Below, piece after piece: positions 61,620 through 64,000 of a stretch of DNA of 64,000 nt. Origin of the DNA: Basidiobolus meristosporus CBS 931.73 (Eukaryota > Basidiobolomycota > Basidiobolomycetes > Basidiobolales > Basidiobolaceae). The notes beneath the pieces are model-generated. The model made no database searches. It was not told where the DNA came from and saw nothing but the letters and a program-made list of their open reading frames with translations. The stretch is taken from contig MCFE01000040.1 in assembly GCA_002104905.1 (NCBI GenBank), forward strand, positions 124,001-188,000, read 5' to 3'. The position numbers and the translations under genes are program-made. Each line of letters begins with the position of its first letter. Positions within the stretch are counted from its first letter, which is position 1.

Positions 61620-62180
61620 ATGACAACCATGCCTCAAGAGAAGACTTTCTTTGAAGAAGAGGATGCCTCTATAATAGAGGATTTCGATTCAGGAATCGAG
61701 TCACTCACCGAAGTCGAATCCATCACAACCAGTATGAAGTTGGAGTATGAGGAGGGTTTCTGTGACAAAAATTCGTTGTTATATTGGGATATCGATGTTA
61801 CTTATCCGTCAGATTTTTACGAAGATGAGAAACGGCTGAGCGATGCATTGAGCTATTTGACTGATGATGATAATCAGTCCTACACCTCAAGCTCGGTAGA
61901 CCTGGAATCCTGTTCGGGCGGGGTAGTATTCGAGAAGAAGCCGACAAAGCTCGGGGGATTAAGGGACAAACTAAAGGGCTCAATTAAAGTATGTAGACGG
62001 AAGTTCAAGGAAACCCATTCGTTTTGATTAATCACATTATTATTCTCATCATTATAGCATAGTCTAGGCTTTATACTACATAATGAAAAATGGCTCCTCG
62101 ATGGACAGTACCTTATCGCTCTGGGACATCATAAGATCAAAGCCGCCAAATCGAAAGTCCACCAGCTTAAGAGATATTAA
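61620..62180 (+). CDS. Acidic protein with probable C-terminal CsbD-like segment (2 exons, 163 aa)
   Basis: Exons: 61620-61988 and 62058-62180. The intron has a strong GTATGT donor and an ATTATAG acceptor, is 69 nt long and is in phase 0. Residues 1-110 are acidic (FFEEEDASIIEDFDSGIES, YLTDDDNQS) and Ser-rich. The spliced C-terminus reads KLGGLRDKLKGSIK|HSLGFILHNEKWLL then DGQYLIALGHHKIKAAKSK. This matches the spacing of CsbD/Hmp1-like stress proteins (G-K...G...N-E-K...G...A-x-G-H...K-A-A). If the intron is retained, the frame instead ends at 62027 with a basic KVCRRKFKETHSF tail. The ATG at 61620 follows a TATA box; the open frame upstream lacks another ATG. In the family, CsbD-like proteins respond to general stress; the role here is inferred. 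Confidence 0.6.
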
Positions 62181-63111
62181 GCTTTCTAAGAGGAGCCCCC
62201 ATTTTTGACCACTAACTCATTTCTTAATTTTCCAACCTGTTTTCCTACCAATGGGTTCATGATGTTTTCATTAGACAAGTGGATTTTAAGGGACTTCTTT
62301 GACTCTGCACCAGATGGCCAGGATCATCTAAAACGCCGTAAATGTTTAGCAGCGTTACTCATACAGTAAGGGTTTTGTGGTGCTCATATCTGTCACCGAT
62401 CACCTCACAAAGTGACAAATATGCCTGATTTTGAATCCTCGGTCTTCCTTACGTTTGTACGAGTAGCCGCATAGATATGTATAGACTCGATAGAATAATA
62501 GACCTTATATTGAACCGTACAATACCTAGCAAGAAATTCCTATAACCTCAAGCGATGATTCCAAATATACAGTCCATCATCTCATACAAGTCGAATCGAT
62601 CTCAAGGAAATAAAATGCCTGTTCAGCCTGATCACACAGAAGCCGGAGAGCATTATCAGGTGCCTATATAATGATATCGTTATTGCCAATAATCTTGGCG
62701 CTTCCCCAGACGCTCCATTCCCCTCACCCCAGTCAAGAACGACCAGAGATTAAGTACCGGAGTTCATGTGTGAAGATCACCATTATAATAAAAGCCATCT
62801 CAATATAAGCAAATTACAAGGAATAACCGGCGCTTCTTATCTAACAGGTGGACCAATGTATCAAAGCCACACCAACAAAAATCAACACCGCAGAGCAGTC
62901 GAACGCATCCTGGTGCTTGTATGTTGCCATAATAGGTCCTTGAGGGTTTACTCGATGTGCATTTAGGACGGATTAATGGTCAAGTATTGAAGATGACATG
63001 CGATATTACCATACAGAGCTTATATACTAGAGGTGTAGCAGTTGGAGGTTTCACGCAGAATTCATTGATATCTGCATGTATAAGGTAGTTGATTTAGGTG
63101 CCAAGGTGCGA
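62181..63111. other. Intergenic region
   Basis: The gene at 61620 and the DUF202 gene converge here. A frame at 62766-62966 has no recognisable motif. No RNA gene or repeat is seen. Confidence 0.45.
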
Positions 63112-63652
63112 CTAGATATTATTCCGATGCGAATCGTAATATAACAATATTATAGTGACGAAAACTGTCGAGCTTGTTATCGAAATAAAGAGAATTCGCA
63201 TCGATCTACTCGGCTGAATTGGTGCTCTTGAAGCTCCATGAATATACTGCATTCGAAGATAACTAACCAGCGCCATTGTGATGGCTATTATACCAATGAG
63301 TAGATAGAATATCGCTATCACATGGGCTGCCTCAATATTTGGTAGGATAAAGAAGGGAGGTATACGGCGGTCTGTATGGTGTATGAAAGAGGCCCCAAAG
63401 GACACTAGTGCGATGGAAAAGCGAACCCATGCAAGGAGAGTTCGTTCGTAACCTAACAAAGCCAAGCTCGTCAAATTGATGTAGGAGGGGAATGGCAAGG
63501 ATGTGGAGTGCACCTAATTGATCCCTAGCAGTACTTCCAAGGTTGTTTAGAATGAGGCTTTCTTGATTGAGTGGTTGGCACAACCAACCTGTGGTTCTGG
63601 TAGCTGGGAATAGTAGAGGGTCAGTCTCATGGGCTAGATAGGCGGTCGGCAT
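63112..63652 (-). CDS. DUF202 (YidH/VTC1-like) small membrane protein (2 exons, 159 aa)
   Basis: Exons on the minus strand are 63652-63514 and 63452-63112, with a 61-nt GT-AG intron in phase 1. The splice restores the family signature: LNNLGSTARDQL joins to GYERTLLAWVRFSIALVSFG, matching the DUF202 pattern of an ARD..L..ERT.LAW.R.S.A dipole helix. Three transmembrane segments are visible: about 55-75 (LLAWVRFSIALVSFGASFI), 92-115 (AHVIAIFYLLIGIIAITMAL) and 134-152 (ILFISITSSTVFVTIILLYY). This three-helix layout is shared by Vtc1 and bacterial YidH. Without a VTC-specific partner domain, a polyphosphate role cannot be claimed. The ATG at 63652 is the first in frame; upstream codons reach only a TTG. 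Confidence 0.82.
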
Positions 63653-64000
63653 GAAGAGACGCCAATGTTGCAGCAAATATTCAAGGTCAAGAGGCTGAGG
63701 GCCTAAACATTGATCGCCATCCCCAATAAACAAAAGCTCGACCCAACCTTATATGAGTATGGCTACCGGCGAAGCCACTTCTAGACGAACCAACTACCGT
63801 TCTTAACCAGCCTAGATTTAACATCAAGGTACGGTCTAAAATAGCCAAATTTAGACATCAGGTGAAGCACAAATGACCAGATCAGCATTTACAGGCCATG
63901 TGTGCCCTGGATTTGAACAATTAACCTAATCATTTTCATGGTTTTGGGTTTTGGTGGAGATCAATCAGCAATATTGACCAAAAAAAACATCATCGCCAGA
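63653..64000. other. Promoter side of the DUF202 gene
   Basis: No gene is visible in the last 350 bp. It is AT-rich, with an A-run near 63981-63987. Confidence 0.4.

Noticed and set aside
63332-63733. 133-codon frame over the first DUF202 exon
   Set aside because: It reads through the intron; splicing at 63513-63453 restores the DUF202 signature.

Overview
The window is nuclear DNA of a filamentous fungus. The evidence is genes cut by many short GT-AG introns (mostly 55-70 nt, with CTAAC/CTGAC-like branch points and CAG/TAG acceptors) together with fungal-type proteins: a CDC25-type RasGEF, an RGP1-type Ypt6/Rab6 GEF subunit, SWF1-type DHHC, RIB1 and mitochondrial ClpX. A SPINDLY/OGT-like GT41 protein plus a heterodimeric-type glutamate-cysteine ligase modifier subunit hint at an early-diverging lineage rather than a yeast, but the sequence does not settle the taxonomy. 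Coding exons were joined by hand. Every multi-exon model listed as a confident gene closes in frame with a total length divisible by three. I found no tRNA, rRNA or CRISPR array.

Layout: 1-3750 is a graveyard of Ty1/copia LTR retrotransposons, with three near-complete LTRs, one LTR stub, a stop-containing gag running off the left edge and a relic RNase H tail. 3750-6970 shows no recognisable gene. 6971-23268 holds a ten-exon RasGEF, a twelve-exon glutaryl-CoA dehydrogenase, the glutamate-cysteine ligase modifier subunit, a ten-exon RGP1 homologue and mitochondrial ribosomal protein bL28m. 23269-28451 is gene-poor apart from a small two-finger C2H2 protein. 28452-42266 is the densest stretch: a nineteen-exon HUL4/HECTD2-type HECT ubiquitin ligase, an unknown small protein, a SWF1-like palmitoyltransferase, a PARP-type zinc-finger protein, ribosomal protein uL5, mitochondrial ClpX and GTP cyclohydrolase II. 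43220-56007 carries the cysteine desulfurase NFS1, a small acidic unknown, a RAD60-like SUMO-like-domain protein and an intronless 1691-codon O-GlcNAc-transferase-like gene. 56008-64000 is AT-rich and gene-poor, with two short fungal proteins and a DUF202 membrane protein.

The genes are housekeeping and signalling functions without operon logic. Loose themes are mitochondrial proteins (GCDH, bL28m, ClpX, NFS1), thiol metabolism (glutamate-cysteine ligase modifier, NFS1), small-GTPase exchange factors (RasGEF, RGP1) and post-translational modification (HECT, DHHC, OGT, SUMO-like). I see no dedicated new multi-gene system. The most unusual items are the large intronless OGT gene in an intron-rich neighbourhood, a probable CsbD-like fusion hidden behind an unsplit ORF, several small unassigned spliced genes, an IGF loop in the mitochondrial ClpX, and the nested LTR cluster.
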